NCBI RefSeq assembly: GCF_036884655.1
Contig: NC_088331.1
Coordinates: 17,665,501 to 17,729,500, forward strand
Source: Musa acuminata AAA Group
Lineage: Eukaryota; Streptophyta; Magnoliopsida; Zingiberales; Musaceae
DNA length: 64,000 bases
Direction of reading: 5' to 3'
Within the stretch, counting starts at the first letter, position 1; each line of letters opens with the position of its first letter. Below the pieces are notes generated by a model. It saw nothing but the letters and a program-made list of their open reading frames with translations. It was not told the DNA's origin and did no database searches. Of this stretch, positions 11,584 through 23,740 are shown piece after piece. The position numbers were made by a program, and so were the translations under genes.

Positions 11584-12570
11584 GATCAAAAGTGTAACAT
11601 ATAATTCCAAAACATATGATTTCAAATCATCATTACTTCAAATCCTCATGCATAATAGAAAATCATCAAGTATGATACCAAACCTTTTAACATTTTCATT
11701 ACATCAATACATCATTAAAACATCAAGCATGATTTCATTTAATATAAGACATTTTCAATCAAAATCATTTTGTTTATTGTAGTAATGTATTTTTCTTGTT
11801 AAGTGAATCTAACTCTTCTTGTTTAGTGCTACGAGTTAACATGCAATTGTCATGCTCAAATTTTTATTTTTTTTCAAAATCACTAGAAAGAGAAGCATGA
11901 TATTTTTTTTTATTTTTTTTATTTTTTACTAACTAATTTAAAAATAACTCATGAAAAACATCAAGTAATTTCATAGTAAAGTAAAGGAGTTTCAAGTGAG
12001 TCATGAGTCATTTACCTCATCGTCGAGAGCCACCAAGGCATAGTCCACCACTTTATCTTTGTTGGTTTGCTTCTCGTCTTCAGATGCACTCATTTCGTTC
12101 TAAGTTACCTTGAGTGCTTTTTTGTTCTTTGGCAGCTTTTTCGTTTTAAGTTTAATTTTATTCTTAGTTTTATGTTTTATAAATTTTATAAATTTACTTG
12201 TGTATAGTTCTATGTCATCATCACTTGAGCTTTCGCTCGAGTGGTCTTCTTTTATTCTAAGTGCCAAGTCCTTCCTGTTCTTTAGAAGGTTATTCTTAAG
12301 TTCATTATGTTCATCATGTGCCTTGCTCATCATTTCATATGTCATCAATGAACCAATAAGTTCTTCAAGTGAAAAATTGTTTAAGTTCTTTGCCTCTGTA
12401 CGATAGTTACTATTGAATCCTAATTTTTAGAAAGAGATCGTAAAACTTTATTAACAAGTTCAAAATTCAAAAAATATTTGCCAAAAGCTTTTAAACTATT
12501 GATGACATATGGAAAACGGGTGTACATGTCAACGATAGTTTCATTTGGCTTCATTCGAAATAATTCAAAA
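11584..12570 (-). mobile_element. E3: copia fragment, spacer joined to gag middle
   Basis: 11584-11995 is AT-rich copia 3' spacer, similar to 27750-28090 and without genes. It is joined directly to the middle of gag, so pol is deleted. The gag side is cut at about 12570 by gypsy LTR sequence. Both ends are broken, so no LTR can be assigned to it. Confidence 0.7.
11996..12570 (-). pseudogene. E3 gag middle/C-terminal fragment
   Basis: Gag pieces recognisable by NFELVNKVLRSLSK-like sequence (12420-12480), the MTYEM motif (12336-12350) and a charged stretch (RKDLALRIKEDHSSESSSDDD). The stretch after it is Lys/Asn-rich, and the first zinc knuckle that follows there in E6 and E9 is missing (deleted). 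Open only in short runs. The N-terminal half was lost at the gypsy LTR junction. Confidence 0.72.
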
Positions 12571-15450
12571 TTTTCGATTGGCCCTATGAAATCTGTAATT
12601 TTTATCCATAACTGCTATTTCAATTGGCCCTTTGAAATCTATAAGATAGAGACTGTTAGTTTTGACCTTTCAGTACTCTATTATTTATAACTTTTTGTTA
12701 AAAATTCTGATCTATGAAAATATAATTTATCATAAACTAGACTCATAGATCTTTCTGTGCATATCTGATTTGAATGATTTGGAGTATAAATGCCTATTGA
12801 AACATCTGTTAAAATCAACTCTATGAATTATGTAAAACAGAGATAATATTCTTTGACCTTTGGTTACTAAACCGTTGATAACTCAATGTTGGAATCTCCG
12901 ATTCATACAAAACTTAATTTATCTAAATCTAGATTGACAATCTTTTGAATGATCCCTATTTTGGGCAAATTGTAGTATAATTGGGTATCCAAATAATTCA
13001 TGCAATGTGCCTCTCAAATTTTGTCAAAATCGAGCTTTGATTGATTCCGCCTATCTTTGTTTCAACTCTTTGGAAATTAATTTCAGCCAACATCCTTACT
13101 TTAGTTGAGCTTTACATTATTGCTTTGAATCCCTATATACTCTTGTCCTTCAGTTATTTATATATCTGAATATATTATGTAAACTTTATGTTTGTATCAC
13201 AATGTTTCGTATAGGCACATGCATATCGTTGTTCTGCATATGTTTCCGATATGTCCCAATTTATTGTTCCCAATACCCTTTTGTACTCTGGTATTTGTGG
13301 GATAATATGAAACTTTACTAGAAATAGTAAGGGGATTATTTGGACCTTTGCTAGAAATGGTAAAGCGTATGTGCCTAGAGCCCGTGATGCTCTAGATTAT
13401 GTTTGGTGGTCATTCAGAAATGGATGGATCATATTATGTTATGATCCCACTTCACCTTTTATCTGTTTAATATGGTATCTATAGCTTTGGTTATGTGCTT
13501 CTATATATGCTTTGGATAAGAATGAAATGTGTGCAATGTCAAATGCGACGTTTGAGCTTCTATTTCGTATTTGCTCTTTTGATATGCTCTGAAATGCTTC
13601 ATATGCCATTGATATATTTTAAAGCATTTCATCTGCCATTGATATGCTTCAAAATCCTTCATATGCCATTGATATGGTCCAAAGCATTTCATCTGTCATT
13701 AATATATTCCGAAATGTTTCATTTGTTATTGATATACTCCGAAACATTTCATATATCCTTGATATGCTTCGTAATATTTCATATGCCATTGATATGCTAT
13801 AAAATGCTTCCTATGTCATTGATATACTCTGAAATGTTTCATTTGTTATTGATATGCTACAAAACATTTATACGTCATTGATATGTTCTGAAATATTTCA
13901 TACTCCATTGATATGTTTCAAAATATTTCATCTGCCATTGATATGCTCCGAAATGTTTCATATGCGATTGATATGCTCTGTAACATTTTATATGCCACTG
14001 ATATGCTTCGAAATGCCTCCAATGCCATTGATATACTCTGAAAAGCTTCATATGCCATTGATATGTTCTGAAGCATTTCATCCGTCGTTGATATGTTTCA
14101 AAAGGTTTCATTTGTTATTGATATACTCTGAAACATTTCATACGTCCTTGATATGCTCTGAAATACTTCATATGCTATTAATATGCTCCGTAAATTTCTT
14201 ATGCCACTAATATGCTCCAAAATACTTCCTATTCCATTGATACACTCCGAAATGCTTCATATGCAATTGATATGTTCTGAAGCATTTCATCCGTCATTGA
14301 TATGTTCCGAAATATTTTATTTGTTATTGATATACTCTGAAACATTTCATACATCCTTGATATGCTCCGAAATGCTTCACATGCCATTAATATGCTTCGT
14401 AACATTTCATATACCATTGATATGCTCTGAAATGCTTTCTGTGCCATTGATATACTCCAAAATGCTTCATATGCCATTGATATGTTCCGAAGCATTTCAT
14501 CCGTCATTGATATGTTCCAAAATATTTCATTTGTTATTGATATACTCTGAAACATTTCATATGTCCTTGATATACTCTGAAATGCTTCATATGTCATTGA
14601 TATGCTTCGTAACATTTTATATGCTATTAATATGCTTCAAAATCTTTCTATGCTATTGATATACTTCGAAACGCTTTATATGCCATTGATATGTTCCGAA
14701 GCATTTCATCTACCATTATTATGTTCTGAAATATTTTATTCCGTCAATGATTTGCTCCAATTAGTCTTTACTCTCTTGTTATGAACAAAACATACTTCGA
14801 ATGAAATGTATTGTAATTCTGCATTCATTGAGCAGCTATCTATGAACTCTTACATCTCTGCCTTGTATCTGGTACCTTATTTGCTTTGAAACTATCATTT
14901 TTCGCCATTGATATGTTAGTCGCTTGCTGAGCACTATGTGCTCACCCTATTGCTATATAAAATTTCTAGGATAGCTTGTCACTTGCTAGAATGTTTAAAT
15001 TGACCTACGATAGTGGAAAGCTAGAAGACTTTAGGCAAACCTTTAGTGGATGATATGTTTTTGTTATATAAGTACACTGGTGTCTAATGGAATGTTGATG
15101 GTAAATATGAACTTATGAGTTTTGTAAAAGTTTAAAGGACCTCTCATGTTAACATTTTGGAGTGTAAAGTTTAATTTGTGTAATGATACAAACATGTGGT
15201 AAATATCAGTTTTATGATTCTATAGAATCCTACACTTGTGGATTTATGAGGTGGTTCTTGTCTTAATGAGTTGGTTTCAGATTTTATGATTCATCGAGTA
15301 ATGTGGTATATGAATTTAAACTGCACAGGTTTTAGGAATTATGAAATTATAGATATGAATGATTTGAATGTTTTCTTAGTATCCTCAAATGTGTGTTTGG
15401 ATCCTAGAATGGATTATTGGGGCATGACAGATAGTATCAAAGCATGATTT
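12571..15450 (+). mobile_element. 5'-truncated gypsy LTR (plus) with adjoining primer-site remnant
   Basis: Homologous to the second half of the 4.2-kb solo LTR. It ends GGGGCATGACA at about 15430 and is followed by GATAGTATCAAAGCATG, a decayed form of the TGGTATCAGAGC primer site. That marks 15430 as the inner edge of a 5' LTR. The LTR start is missing: the left edge cuts into E3 gag at about 12570. It contains the long 30-bp array. About 140 bases after the primer site (15451-15590) carry AT-rich sequence with repeated AGTGATCGAT motifs before an inverted LTR begins. Confidence 0.75.
13565..14750 (+). repeat. 30-bp tandem repeat, about 40 copies
   Basis: Same unit family as at 8258, in the form GATATGCTCCGAAATGCTTC plus ATATGCCATT, with point variants between copies. 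Higher-order blocks of about 240 bp are visible (compare 14080-14300 with 14300-14530 and 14530-14700). The expansion is about four-fold over the other LTR copies. Confidence 0.9.
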
Positions 15451-15589
15451 AAGGATATCTAAGATATTTGATATGTTTGATGTGCAAAATATATTGAGGT
15501 CTAGTAAACAATAGTGATCGATGAAAATTTTCTAATATTTCAGAGTATAGTGATCGATAAAAAATATATGTTAGAAACATATATATTTT

Positions 15590-17284
15590 CCAGCGAACTA
15601 TAGTGATCGATGAAATGTTTCGGAGTATATCAATAACAAATAAAATATTTTAGAGTATATCAATGACATATGAAGCATTTTCATTCTTATCCAAAGCATA
15701 TATAGAAGTACATAAATAAAGCTTTGGATATCATATCAAATAGATAGAAGGTGAAGTGGGATCCCAAACATAATCTGGTCCATCCATTTTTGAATGACCA
15801 CCAAACATAATCTAAAACATCGCGGGCTCTAAGCTCATACCCTTTACCATTTTTGGCAAAGGTCCAAATAATCCCTTTACCATTTCTAGTAAAGTTTCAT
15901 CTTATTCTATAAACACTAAAATATAAAAGGGTATTGTGAATAATAAATTGGGATATATCGGAAACACATATGGAACAACAGACTACATGTGCCTATACAA
16001 AACATTATGAAACAAACATGAACTTTACATAATAGATCCAGGTATGCAAATACTTATAGGATAAGAGTATATAGGGATTCAAAGTAATAATGAAAGCTCA
16101 ACTGAAGTAAGAATATTAGCTGAAATCAATTTCCAAAGAGATGAAACAAGAATAGGTAGAATCGATCAAAGCTCGATTCTGACAAAATTTGAGAGACATA
16201 ATTCATGAATTATTTGGATAACAAATTATACTCCAATTTGCTGAAAATAGGGATCATTAGAAAGATTTATCAATCTAGATTTAGATAAATTAAGTTTTGT
16301 ATGAATTGGATATTCCAACATTGAGTTATCAATAGTTTAGTAACTAAAGGTCAGAGAACATTTTCTCTATTTTATAGAATTTATAGAGTTAATTTGAATA
16401 GATGATTCAATAGGTATTTATATTTCAAATCATTTAAATCAGATCTCCACAGAAAGATATATGAGTCAATTTTCTGATAAATTATATTTTTTATAGATTA
16501 GATTTTTCAACAGAGAGTTATAAGCAATAGAGTACTAAAAGGTCAAAATCGATAGTCTCTGTCTTATAAATTTCATAGGGTTAATTGAAATAATAGTTTG
16601 GATAGGAAAATAAACTCCAAATTTACCATTCTAAGTATTAAAAGAAAGAGTTTTGAGTCTATTTTCGGATAAATTTTTTTTTGTCTGAATCTAAAATTGG
16701 TGCAGAAAGTTATGGCTAGAAAAATATAGAAAGGTTAAATCTTCAAAAAATTTCAGATTCACAGTTTTGTTCCCAAATGAATGAAATATCACGTATGAAG
16801 CCAAAATCTTCCAAAATTTTTAGGATTAAGATGAAATTAGAGATCAAGAGTTCTGTAGGAAGGGGTTAGAATACTTGCCTTAAAAATATTTGAGTTCCAA
16901 AGGTGTGGAATTGATGCATAATCTCAAGCCAAGGCAAAGCTTTTACTTCCTCTACTTCAATTCCTCTTCCTTCTCTTCTCAAACTTATGCTACAACTCTT
17001 AAGTTTTCAGTTAGTTTCTCCTTTAATTACTTAGGTTTAGCTAATATAAGAATTTGCTAGGTGAAAAGCATGCATGAAAGAAGCCCATGTGTCATTCTTA
17101 GAACAAACATAGGTGGCACCCTCCTTAGGTTAGCTAGTGAAACATGTCCTTCATTTTTTTTTGTTAAAACTTAATATGAATCTTTCACAAATCATATCAA
17201 ATTTTTAATATTTATATTTAGGTCTCTATATTACAAATAAGGCCTTATAAATATTTTTAAAATTTTATCGATAATATTATCGAT
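15590..17284 (-). mobile_element. Gypsy LTR fragment (minus), 3'-truncated
   Basis: Reverse complement of the 5' and middle part of the same LTR family. It has three or so 30-bp units at 15600-15680, then the region matching 13200-13560 (GATCCCAAACATAATCT, TTTACCATTTCTAG and similar), then the LTR's 5' third. It ends near a perfect 18-bp palindrome at 17267-17284, where it meets the next LTR head to tail. No gene is present. Confidence 0.7.
17267..17284. repeat. 18-bp perfect palindrome at an LTR-LTR junction
   Basis: ATCGATAATATTATCGAT is its own reverse complement. It lies exactly where two minus-strand gypsy LTR copies abut. Confidence 0.8.
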
Positions 17285-19685
17285 TCAACAATAATCCATT
17301 CGAAGATCCAAACACACATTTGTGAACACTAAGAAAACATTCAAGTCATTCATATCTATAATTCTTTAATTCATAAAAACTATGCAGTTTAAAATCATAT
17401 ACTATATCACTCGATGAATCATAAAATTTAAAAACCTGCTCACCAAGACAATAACTATCTCATAAATCCACAAGTGTGGGAGTCTAAACATGAGAGGTTC
17501 TTTACACTTTTACAAAACTCATAAGTTCATATTTACCATCAACATTCCATTAGACACCAAGTATACTTATACAACAAAAATATATCATTCACTAAAAGTT
17601 TGCCTAAAGTCTTCTAGCTTTCCACTATCATAGCTCAATTTAAACATTCTAGCGAGCGACAAGCTATCCTAAAAATTTATATAGCAACAGGGTGAGCACA
17701 TAGAGCTCAACAAGCGACTAACATATCATAGTGAAAAAGGACAGTTTCAAAGCAAATAAGGTACTAAATATAAGACAGGGATATAAGAGTTCATAGATAG
17801 CCACTCAACGAATGTAGAATTACAATGTCATTTCATTCGAAGCATGTTTTGTTCATAACAAGTGAGTAAAGACTAATTGGAGCAAATCATTGACGTAATG
17901 AAATATTTAAGAACATATTATTGGCAGATGAAATGCTTTGGAACATATTAATAGAATATGAAGCATTTTGGAGTATTTTAGTGGCATATGAACAATTTCG
18001 GAGTATATCAATGGTATATGAAATGTTATAGAGCATATCAATGGCATATGAAGCATTTCAGAGCATATCAAGGACGTATAAAATGTTTCAGAGTATATCA
18101 ATAACAAATGAAACATTTCAAAACATATCAATGATGGATGAAATGCTTCGGAATACATCAATGGCATAGAAAGCATTTTGGAGCATATCAAAGAACAAAT
18201 ACGAAACAGAAGCTCAAACGTCGTATTTGACATTGCAAACATTTCATTCTTATCGAAAGCACATATAGAAGCACATATCCAAAGCTCCAGATATCATATC
18301 AAATAGATAGAAGGTGAGGTGGGATCCCAAACATAATCTCCCATGTTTGGGAGTGTCATCCATCCACGTCTGGATGAAGCTAGAGCGGGCCGACAGGACA
18401 TTGCAGGCTCTAAACATATACCCTTTATCATTTCCGGCAAAGGTCCAAATAATCCCTTTACCATTTCTGGTAAATATCTATATAATCCCTTTATTATTTC
18501 TAGCAAAAGTCTAAATAATCCCACAAATACTAGAGTACAAAAGGGTATTGTGAACAATTAATTGGGGTATATCGGAAACACATGCAGAACAACGGAGTGC
18601 AAGTGCCTATACGAAACATTGCGATACCAACATGAACTTTACATAATAGATTTAGGTATACAAATAATTGAAGGACAAGAGTATACAAAGATTCAAAGCA
18701 ATAATGTAAAGCTCAACTGAAATAATGATGTTGGCTAAAATCAATTTCCAAAGAGATGAAACAAGAATAGACGAAATCGATCAAATCTCGATTTCGATAG
18801 AATTTGAGAGGCACATTGCATGAATTATTTGGATCATAAATTATACTCTAATTTGCATAAGTTAGATATTATTCAAAATATGTATCAATCTAGATTTAGA
18901 TAAATCAAATTTTGTATGAATTGGAGATTCCAACATTGAGTTATCAATAGTTTACTAACCAAAGGTCAGAGAACATTATCTCTGTTTTGCAGAATTCATA
19001 GAGTTAATTTGAATAGATGATTCAATAGATATTTATACTCCAAATCATTCAAATTAGATATGCACAAAAAGATCTATGAGTCTAGGATATGATAAATCAT
19101 ATTTTGCCAAGATCAAAGTTTTCAACAAAGAGTTATAAGCAATTGAGTACTAAAAGGTCAAAATCGATAGTCTCTATCTTACAGATTTTATAGCGTCAAT
19201 TGAAATAATAGTTTGGATAGACAAATAAACTCCAAATTTACCATTATAGGTGTCAAAAGAAAGAAGTGTGAGTCTATTTTTGGATAAATTTAGCTTCTCC
19301 TAAATCCAAGATCTGAGCAGAAATTTATGGCTAGAAAAATACAGAAAGGTAAAATCTTTAAAAATTTTCAGATTCACATTTTTGTTCCCAAACGAAAGAA
19401 ATATCATATATAAAGCCAAAATCTTCCAAAAATTTTAGGACTAAGATGAAATCAAAGATCAAGAGTTATGTAGGAAGGGATTAGAACACTTGTCTTAAAC
19501 AAATTTGAGTCCTAAAGGTGTGGAATTGATGCAAAATCTCAAGCCAAAATAAAGCTTCTTCTCCTTCTTCTACTTCAATTCCTCTTCCCATCTCCTCTCA
19601 AACCCATGTTGGCTGTAGCTCTTAAGTTTTCCTTTAGTTGCTCCTTTAATTACTTAGGTTTGGCTAACACAAGAATTTGCTAGGT
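17285..19685 (-). mobile_element. Gypsy LTR copy (minus), nearly full second half
   Basis: Begins at about 17290 with the reverse complement of the LTR 3' region (GTGTTTGGATC...) but lacks the last about 10 bases (the TGACA end). It includes a 30-bp array (17893-18205) and matches the plus copy through to about 19685 (AATTTGCTAGGT). There it changes abruptly to copia spacer. The Leu/Ile/Met-rich reading frames here are repeat artefacts. Confidence 0.72.
17893..18205 (-). repeat. 30-bp tandem repeat, about 10 copies, inverted
   Basis: Reverse complement of the unit at 8258 and 13565 (here TTTCGGAGCATATCAATGGC and variants). Copy number is similar to the solo LTR and far below the plus-strand array. 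Confidence 0.88.
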
Positions 19686-20160
19686 TGCAAATTTATCATA
19701 TAATTTAAAACAACTAAAAAGTGAATGCATTTTGAAAATTTCTCGATCTCCATCTTATCAAATTTTCAATAAAAATTTGAAAAATCTACTTATGTCATTT
19801 TGAATCTCTTGAAAGTGATTTTGATAATTTTGATTATTTGAATTTGAATGAGTTTTTACCTATATCGTGATTTTGATTCCTCAGAATTGTAACTTGAAAT
19901 ATTTTATGAATCAAGATCTTCTATTATATATTCTCGTATTATTTAAGAGGATTTCTTTTATGAATCATGTACTTGACAACTTGAGATTTTTTATACATAA
20001 ACAAGATCTTTTATTATCCAATGTTCCTTTTCTCTAGAGAAGAGATTCATCGAAATGAATTTTGATTCTTTCACTTGATATTTATAAATTGAGATTTATT
20101 ATGAATCAAGATTTTTCATATTTTGTTCTCCTACAATTTTTTTTGCTATTCACTAAAGAG
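19686..20160 (+). other. Copia 3' spacer remnant (plus orientation), no gene
   Basis: AT-rich sequence resembling the E7 spacer (around 46200-46900) and, reversed, the E6 spacer at 31140-31260, with phrases such as GATTTGAATTTGAATGAG. It lies between the gypsy LTR cluster and the E4 LTR. I see no coding potential. Confidence 0.55.
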
Positions 20161-21269
20161 TGTTAGGATTGAGTCGACACTACGAGGGGGGGGGGGGGGA
20201 GGGTGGGGTGAATTAGTGCAGCGGATAAAAGCATCGGTTAAAAAAAAATCTTCATACGTTAAAACAAAATTGATCGTAGAAGATAGCTTGAAAGCGTGTT
20301 TGTTCGTAAGGGTAGTGAAAACCAAGTAAGGAGGAAGTGAAGTAATTACAAAGTAAGTAAATGGCAACAATAGAAAAGCAGAATTTATAGTGGTTTGGTC
20401 GTTGTGACCTACATCCACTTTCGATTCCTCCTCCGTCGAGGTCATCGGTGTCCACTAATGGTCTTCCTTCAATAGGCGAAGACCAACTACATCTTTATAG
20501 TGCTTTCTCTTTTTCACGGGTCTCAGAGACTGTGTATGGGCGGTACCACTACCTAGACTGGCGGTACCACCGCCTGATATAGTCTCGAATATTGCGCTAT
20601 GACGGTTCCACCTATTCAATCACTATTTGGGAATTTCACTTGGCCCAACATAACCCAAACTTGGGCCCAGTTAGCCCCAAATTGAGTTGGCCCAATTCTA
20701 ACCCAATTACAACTAAAACCTACTTCGAGCTAGACAATTATTATAAAGCTAAATCAATTGTTGTTTGGCATGTCATTGGTTCATCGACGCCTCATCTGAT
20801 TCTTCGATGAATCGTCCTCTCTTGCATCCTATTGCCCAATCGGCTAGTTGACTTCCATAACTTCGATTTCCTTATTGTAATTTCCACTTTTCTTGGCCCG
20901 ATGCTCAATCACATGGCCCGAGGCCTTCTGTCGATAAGTCGATCGATCCTGTTAGGATCTCTTTATTTTATAAGATTTTGAATAATATTTATTGAGTCTG
21001 TTTAGTTCAGTTAAAGTCAGGTAGATATTTATTTAATATTTATTTATTATTAAAAGTCCAAGTCTAGGTGGACTCTAGGTGGAACTCTATAAATAGTGAT
21101 GTAATCATTTCTTTTCATAGATAGTGAAATATTATTAAGTCTTTTGACAAACCCTAGGAGGCTGATCCCCTTGAAGTGATCAAGGAGGTCGATCCCCTCG
21201 AAGTGATCATTCCTTTTTCTCCCATTTCTTCCATGATAAAACCCTAAGGTCTTCAATTGGTATTAGGGT

Positions 21270-22668
21270 GGTGATCCTTGGCATTCTCGCTGTAGTGTTG
21301 CCGTAGCTATCATCCAAAAAAAAAAAAAAAAAAGGGAGAAATGAAGAGAGGAAGAAGAAGCCGCAACTACACACCCCTGCTTCCCCTACTTCCGGCCAGC
21401 CCACCTGGCACTGTTGCTCTCTGGCCAGCGACTGACTCTACCTCGCTCCCCTTCTCCACCATCGCTATAGGGCAACCCATTCTCCATCATCGCCGTTGTT
21501 TTCCGGCCCGTGCCCACACCACCCACCCCCCCCACCTCATTGCGCTGCAGCCGCTCACGCCCCCATCCCGCTCGGGTGAGAAAAGGGTGCCTCATCCCAC
21601 CTTCCACTACAGTCATCCCTCCGATCCTTCGCCGGAGATGACACTGCCAGCATCCCATCCCACTGCAGCCCCATGACCGTCTTCCCTTTCGCTCCTAGCC
21701 TTGGTGACCACCACTTCCTCTCCTCTACCGGCATCAACAAAAGAGCATCCTCTGTTGCTGCAGCCGACGGACCCTCCACTGCCTCTCGACCTTATCAACA
21801 CTACTGCAGCCACCCAAACATCAACCTACATGTAGCCTCCCTGCCCTTAGCCAGCAACCTCTCCTTGGTTGCAGCTTCAGCCACGCGATCCTTCGGCGTC
21901 GCTGTTTCTGTGGTGCAATAGAAATAAAGTAGGTGTCGGTCCCTTTACTGTTACTGGCACCGGTTGCCACCACCGCTGCCATAACTTCCTGGCCAGTGAC
22001 GACCACTAGCCAGGACCCTTGCTGCCTCACCTTGGGTCATGGCCGCAATCGCTCAACCTCCCCCCCTCGCAGCGACTAAAACAGGGCAATCGAGAAAGGG
22101 CCACCACCGTAACTTCTTGACCAGCGACGATTGCCGCCCGCCTCCCAACCGTGACCCTCACTAGCTCTTTCTCCACCGCCTGCCTTGCCTTTGGTCATAG
22201 CCGTAGCCGCTCGACCTCCCCTTTGTGCGGTGACCAAAACAGGGCAACCGAGAAAGGGCCACCTCCGCTATTCTCGGCCAACGGACCACCCCCTGGCAGC
22301 GCCTAGCCTCGGCGACCTTTTGCTACTCCTCGCCCTCGATGACCTTGCTCCCAGCCACACCACCACTACTACCTCTCAACCCTAGCAACAACCTTCCCTT
22401 CTTGTAGTGAGATAGAGACAGGGCAACGCTACCTTCCATCCACGCCATCGTAGGCACCGCAGCGACGAGCCCTTGGTGGCACTGCCCCCAACTGCACCAC
22501 CATCGCTGCTTCCTAGCCCTCAGTAGCAGCGATCCCTCCACGCCACCATCGCTGCCTCCCCTTAGTTCACAACTATAGTCGCTCGACCATCCCTCCTCAT
22601 GGCGATCAAAACACATATATGGAAATACAAGAAAAGGGCCCCAAGACTATGACACAAACTACTCACAC
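21270..22668 (+). other. GC-rich leader of the gypsy element, no clear gene
   Basis: About 1.4 kb of GC-rich, Pro/Ala/Ser-coding-like sequence between primer site and gag, very unlike the AT-rich surroundings. It contains internal partial duplications: the segment at about 22040-22110 recurs at 22197-22265 (GACAAAACAGGGCAA..GAGAAAGGGCCACC pattern). Open frames exist on both strands, as expected for GC-rich DNA. I recognise no protein domain. Confidence 0.6.
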
Positions 22669-23250
22669 ATGAAGGTGGAATTTTCGAGATGGGAAGATGG
22701 AGATCTGACTAGTTGGATCTCTAGGAGAATCCAAGGTGGAAATAACCTCAATCCAACTAGAGGGAGATACAATCCAGTGATATGATTGGTACGAAACTTG
22801 CCACAGAGTCCCCTCGTGGGAGCAATTTAAGAGAGGACTTTTTATTCGCTTTGGAGCATTTGAATATGAGAATGTTGATGGGCAGCTCGATAAAATTTGT
22901 CAGACTTCTACAGTGTTAGAATATCAGAATAGATTTGAATGATTGTCAACTCAAGCTAGAGATTGGTCTGAACGACAATGAGTGAGAACATTTTTCGAAG
23001 GACTTAATCCAGATATCCGGTGTGAAGTTAAGGTTCATCAACCCCGCACTATGATAGCTACGATCTCATTTGCATATCTACATGAGAAAAAAATTAGCAG
23101 CAAAAATTATGGAAATAGAAGTGACAACAACCAGATGATTAGCAAGCCACCCGCCCCATCTATTCCTAACCGAAACCTTAACACCCGAAGACTAACCCAA
23201 AAAGAACTCAAGGAAAGATCAGCAAGGGGTTTGTACAATGATGAAAAATG
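22669..23250 (+). pseudogene. Gypsy gag remnant
   Basis: Begins MKVEFSRWEDGDLTSWISR, typical of plant Ty3/gypsy Gag. It continues, after a stop and frame loss, as WYETCHRVPSWEQFKRGL, FIRFGAFEYENVDGQLDK, then LEYQNRFE with a stop, and finally the open piece 22982-23251 (RTFFEGLNPDIRCEVKVHQP). The order fits the retrotransposon gag domain (capsid). At least three stops interrupt it. The Lys/Arg-rich end carries no intact zinc knuckle. Confidence 0.8.
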
Positions 23251-23740
23251 AAGTATGGAGCACCGATGTAAACAAGGGCAACTTATGATAATTGAACTAA
23301 TTGGAAAGGAACCGGAAGCTAATAATGTGGACTCCGATCATGAAGGTATAGATTCTAATGAAGATGTTGAACCTACCAAACATACAATGTATGTATGAAC
23401 CGACTACTCTAATCCACAAACTATGAAAGTTGGCGGAACTCTAGAACATTAGTATGTTATAGTTTTGATTGATACTGGTAGCACTAACAATTTTATGGAC
23501 AATGAGACTATTGACCAATTAGACCACCACATTGAAGGCTATGATAGATTCGAAGTAAAGATTGCTGATGGACGAATTTTAACTTGTGATAGCAAATGTT
23601 CAAAGATAAAATTGATTATACAAGGCCAGAAGTTTCTTGCAATGATTACTACACTGAAAGATCAACATGTTGCGTACATTATCAAAAAGTGGAGACCATA
23701 CTTACTTGATCAATGGGTTGTAATGCATTGTAAATAGCCT
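23251..23740 (+). pseudogene. Gypsy protease remnant
   Basis: A retropepsin-like aspartic protease. VLIDTGSTNNFMDNETIDQL has the Asp-Thr-Gly-Ser active site at 23471-23482, followed by FEVKIADGRILTCDSK. The open part is 23465-23737 (90 codons). The linker upstream (23251-23464) is acidic and broken. Beyond 23740 the sequence runs straight into a short acidic stretch and the purine tract of LTR2, so the polymerase and integrase part is missing. Confidence 0.8.

Noticed and set aside
13565..14750. CRISPR-like regular repeat spacing
   Set aside because: The 30-bp units follow each other without spacers, vary in sequence and lie in a plant LTR.
13495..14784. Open frames of 118-158 codons in the region of repeated MLRNVSYAID-like peptides
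   Set aside because: The 30-bp unit has no stop and its length is a multiple of three, so every frame stays open. The same holds at 8235-8556 and 17907-18242.
21341..22616. Several Pro/Ala/Arg-rich frames in the GC-rich gypsy leader
   Set aside because: Open frames occur on both strands as expected for GC-rich DNA; no domain or conserved start recognised.
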